From Bacillota bacterium (GTDB lineage Bacteria; Bacillota; Clostridia; Peptostreptococcales; Anaerovoracaceae): a stretch of DNA of 6,926 nucleotides. A program made the position numbers and the translations under genes. Of the stretch, positions 5,677-6,926 are shown piece after piece. The notes beneath the pieces are model-generated. The model was not told the origin of the DNA, did no database searches, and was given only the letters and a program-made list of their open reading frames with translations. Position 1 is the first letter of the stretch; every line of letters begins with the position of its first letter. The DNA lies in NCBI GenBank assembly GCA_016281165.1, contig JAEEIC010000242.1, forward strand, positions 1-6,926, given 5' to 3'.

Positions 5677-6926
5677 TCAGAAGCGGAAATAGATGAAGGG
5701 ATTGAAGCTGCTGCTCAGCATGTATACGCAGCAGAGGACGAGCAGGGCGAGATGCCAGAGGTTCAGTATCACCGTCCCCGCGGCGCTGTCCCCGAGCTTC
5801 TTGAAGAGCCTTCCCACCGGGAACATGAAGACGAGGCCCAGAGGGATGTAGAGGGCGCCCTCTATGATGCCGGTGTTGGCGGCCAGGACGTCCATCAGGT
5901 CGAAGGGACCGCCGGCGAACATGGTCCTGAAGGCTGTCCCCAGGGCGGCGAAGTCGGTGATGTTGAAGAGGGTCCAGCCGCAGACCACCACGAACATGGT
6001 GATTAGCCAGCTGAGGGGCCTGGGGAGCTTCGCCAGCAGCTTTCCGGTCACGAATTTCTCGAGCACCAGGAGCAGGCCGTAGTAGAGCCCCCAGAGCATG
6101 AAGTTCCAGGAGGCGCCGTGCCAGAGGCCGGTGAGGCCCCAGACGACCATGATGTTGAAGAACCACCTGGGCCTGCTCACGCGGTTGCCGCCCAAGGGTA
6201 TGTAGATATAGTCCCTAAACCAGCTGGAGAGGGAGATGTGCCAGCGGCGCCAGAACTCGGTGATGGAGCAGCTGACGTAGGGATGGTCGAAGTTCTCCAG
6301 GAAATGGAAGCCGAAGATCCTGCCCAGGCCTATCGCCATATCGCTGTAGCCGGAAAAATCGAAGTAGAGCTGCAGGCTGTAGGCGACGGCGGCGAGCCAG
6401 TACATGAGCCTGCCGTAGACCGCGGGATCACCCGCGTAGACTATCTCGGCGAACTTGGCGACCCCGTTGCTGATGATGAGCTTCTTCGCCAGGCCGACGA
6501 TGAAGCGGCGCAGGCCCTGCGCGATCTCGTCCGCGTCCTCTCTTCTGCGCCCGATCTCGCTCTCCACGGTGGAATAGCGCACTATGGGCCCCGCGATGAG
6601 CTGGGGGAAGAAGCTGACGTAGAGCAGGAGCCGGGGCCAGCTCTTCTGCAGCTTCACGTTCCCGCGGTAAAGATCGATCACGTAGGATAGTATCTGGAAG
6701 GTATAAAAGCTTATGCCTATGGGGAGCTCGATCTCGGGCACCCTGAGCGAGAGCCCGAAGAGGGCGTTGAGATTCTCGGTGAGGAAGCCCAGGTATTTGA
6801 ATATCAGCAGGTCGAGCAGGATGACGAAGACCGTGGCCGTAAAGCAGAGCTTTCTCAAGGCGGGCCTCTCCTTAAGAGCTTCGATCCCCAGCCCTCCCGC
6901 GTAGGCGGCCGTCACCGCCAGCATCA
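5677..6926 (-). CDS. MBOAT family membrane O-acyltransferase, AlgI-like (N-terminus outside window)
   Basis: This polytopic membrane enzyme is expected to pass acyl (usually acetyl) groups across the membrane for O-acylation of a polysaccharide or other surface polymer, as AlgI and DltB do. About 416 residues are visible; the first 50 or so of a typical member, including the opening helices, lie past 6926. The Met at 6924 is therefore treated as internal. Numbering from it, the hallmarks are PIGISFYTFQILSYVIDLYR (68-87), SFFPQLIAGPIVRY (104-117), YFDFSGYSDMAIGLGRIFGF (187-206), FWRRWHISLSSWFRDYIYIP (224-243), then LGGNR (244-248), and GLWHGASWNF (266-275). The two conserved family histidines, His229 and His269 (the presumed catalytic one), are both present. 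The protein ends in FIYFRF, a common ending of bacterial members. AlgI-type proteins usually need an SGNH/AlgJ-like partner; none is downstream, so if it exists it is upstream, outside the window. The acceptor is unknown. Confidence 0.92.
   Translation of the reverse strand, partial: MLAVTAAYAGGLGIEALKERPALRKLCFTATVFVILLDLLIFKYLGFLTENLNALFGLSLRVPEIELPIGISFYTFQILSYVIDLYRGNVKLQKSWPRLLLYVSFFPQLIAGPIVRYSTVESEIGRRREDADEIAQGLRRFIVGLAKKLIISNGVAKFAEIVYAGDPAVYGRLMYWLAAVAYSLQLYFDFSGYSDMAIGLGRIFGFHFLENFDHPYVSCSITEFWRRWHISLSSWFRDYIYIPLGGNRVSRPRWFFNIMVVWGLTGLWHGASWNFMLWGLYYGLLLVLEKFVTGKLLAKLPRPLSWLITMFVVVCGWTLFNITDFAALGTAFRTMFAGGPFDLMDVLAANTGIIEGALYIPLGLVFMFPVGRLFKKLGDSAAGTVILNLWHLALLVLCCVYMLSSSFNPFIYFRF

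Noticed and set aside
2960..5692. A 910-codon open frame on the plus strand that crosses the amidohydrolase gene, the convergent junction and the antisense of the ABC gene.
   Set aside because: Its translation is low-complexity (Arg/Gly/His then Asp/Gly/Val-rich) with no family motif, and it overlaps two genes with complete conserved motifs. Long stop-free shadow frames are expected in GC-rich genes with third-position G/C.

Overview
This is a GC-rich bacterial window (roughly 60% G+C by eye) with six protein-coding genes, two of them cut by the window edges. No RNA gene, insertion sequence, CRISPR array or phage gene is visible. Arginine is written mostly AGG, AGA or CGC, and ATA is a common isoleucine codon despite the high GC. 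The set of peptidase-like enzymes, the many cysteines in the metabolic enzymes, and a final gene ending in FIYFRF suggest an anaerobic, amino-acid- or peptide-using bacterium, such as a high-GC Clostridia-type Bacillota or a member of Synergistota. That assignment is a low-confidence inference; there is no rRNA or marker gene to settle it.

Left region (1-3761): a transporter of the organophosphate/phosphate antiporter (GlpT/UhpC-like) branch of the major facilitator superfamily reads leftwards and runs off the window. A compact three-gene operon reads rightwards from the same control region: a stand-alone biotin-protein ligase (764-1510), an M19 'membrane dipeptidase' family protein (1512-2549) and a prolidase-like amidohydrolase (2553-3761). 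Gaps inside the operon are 1 and 3 bases, so the three are almost certainly co-transcribed. The shared intergenic region (629-763) holds a perfect 9-bp inverted repeat, a 12-bp palindrome that carries a TATAAT on each strand, and -10 boxes for both directions. It looks like one operator controlling both transcripts.

The likely theme of the left region is uptake of a small anionic or peptide-like compound followed by hydrolysis of its C-N bonds. The M19 protein has lost three of the five classical metal ligands, so its reaction may differ from ordinary dipeptide hydrolysis. The amidohydrolase keeps a full binuclear metal site but carries an unusual cluster of six cysteines near it. The biotin ligase lacks both the DNA-binding domain and the usual C-terminal domain.

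Right region (3794-6926): two leftward genes converge on the operon. An AlgI-like MBOAT membrane O-acyltransferase (its N-terminus lies outside the window) is followed, after 143 bases, by a full-length MsbA/BmrA-type ABC half-transporter. The gap contains a good extended -10 promoter for the ABC gene. It also contains a leader that is strongly pyrimidine-rich on the transcribed strand, whose opposite strand has a canonical G-quadruplex pattern. This pair probably belongs to envelope or surface-polymer functions and not to the left-hand pathway.
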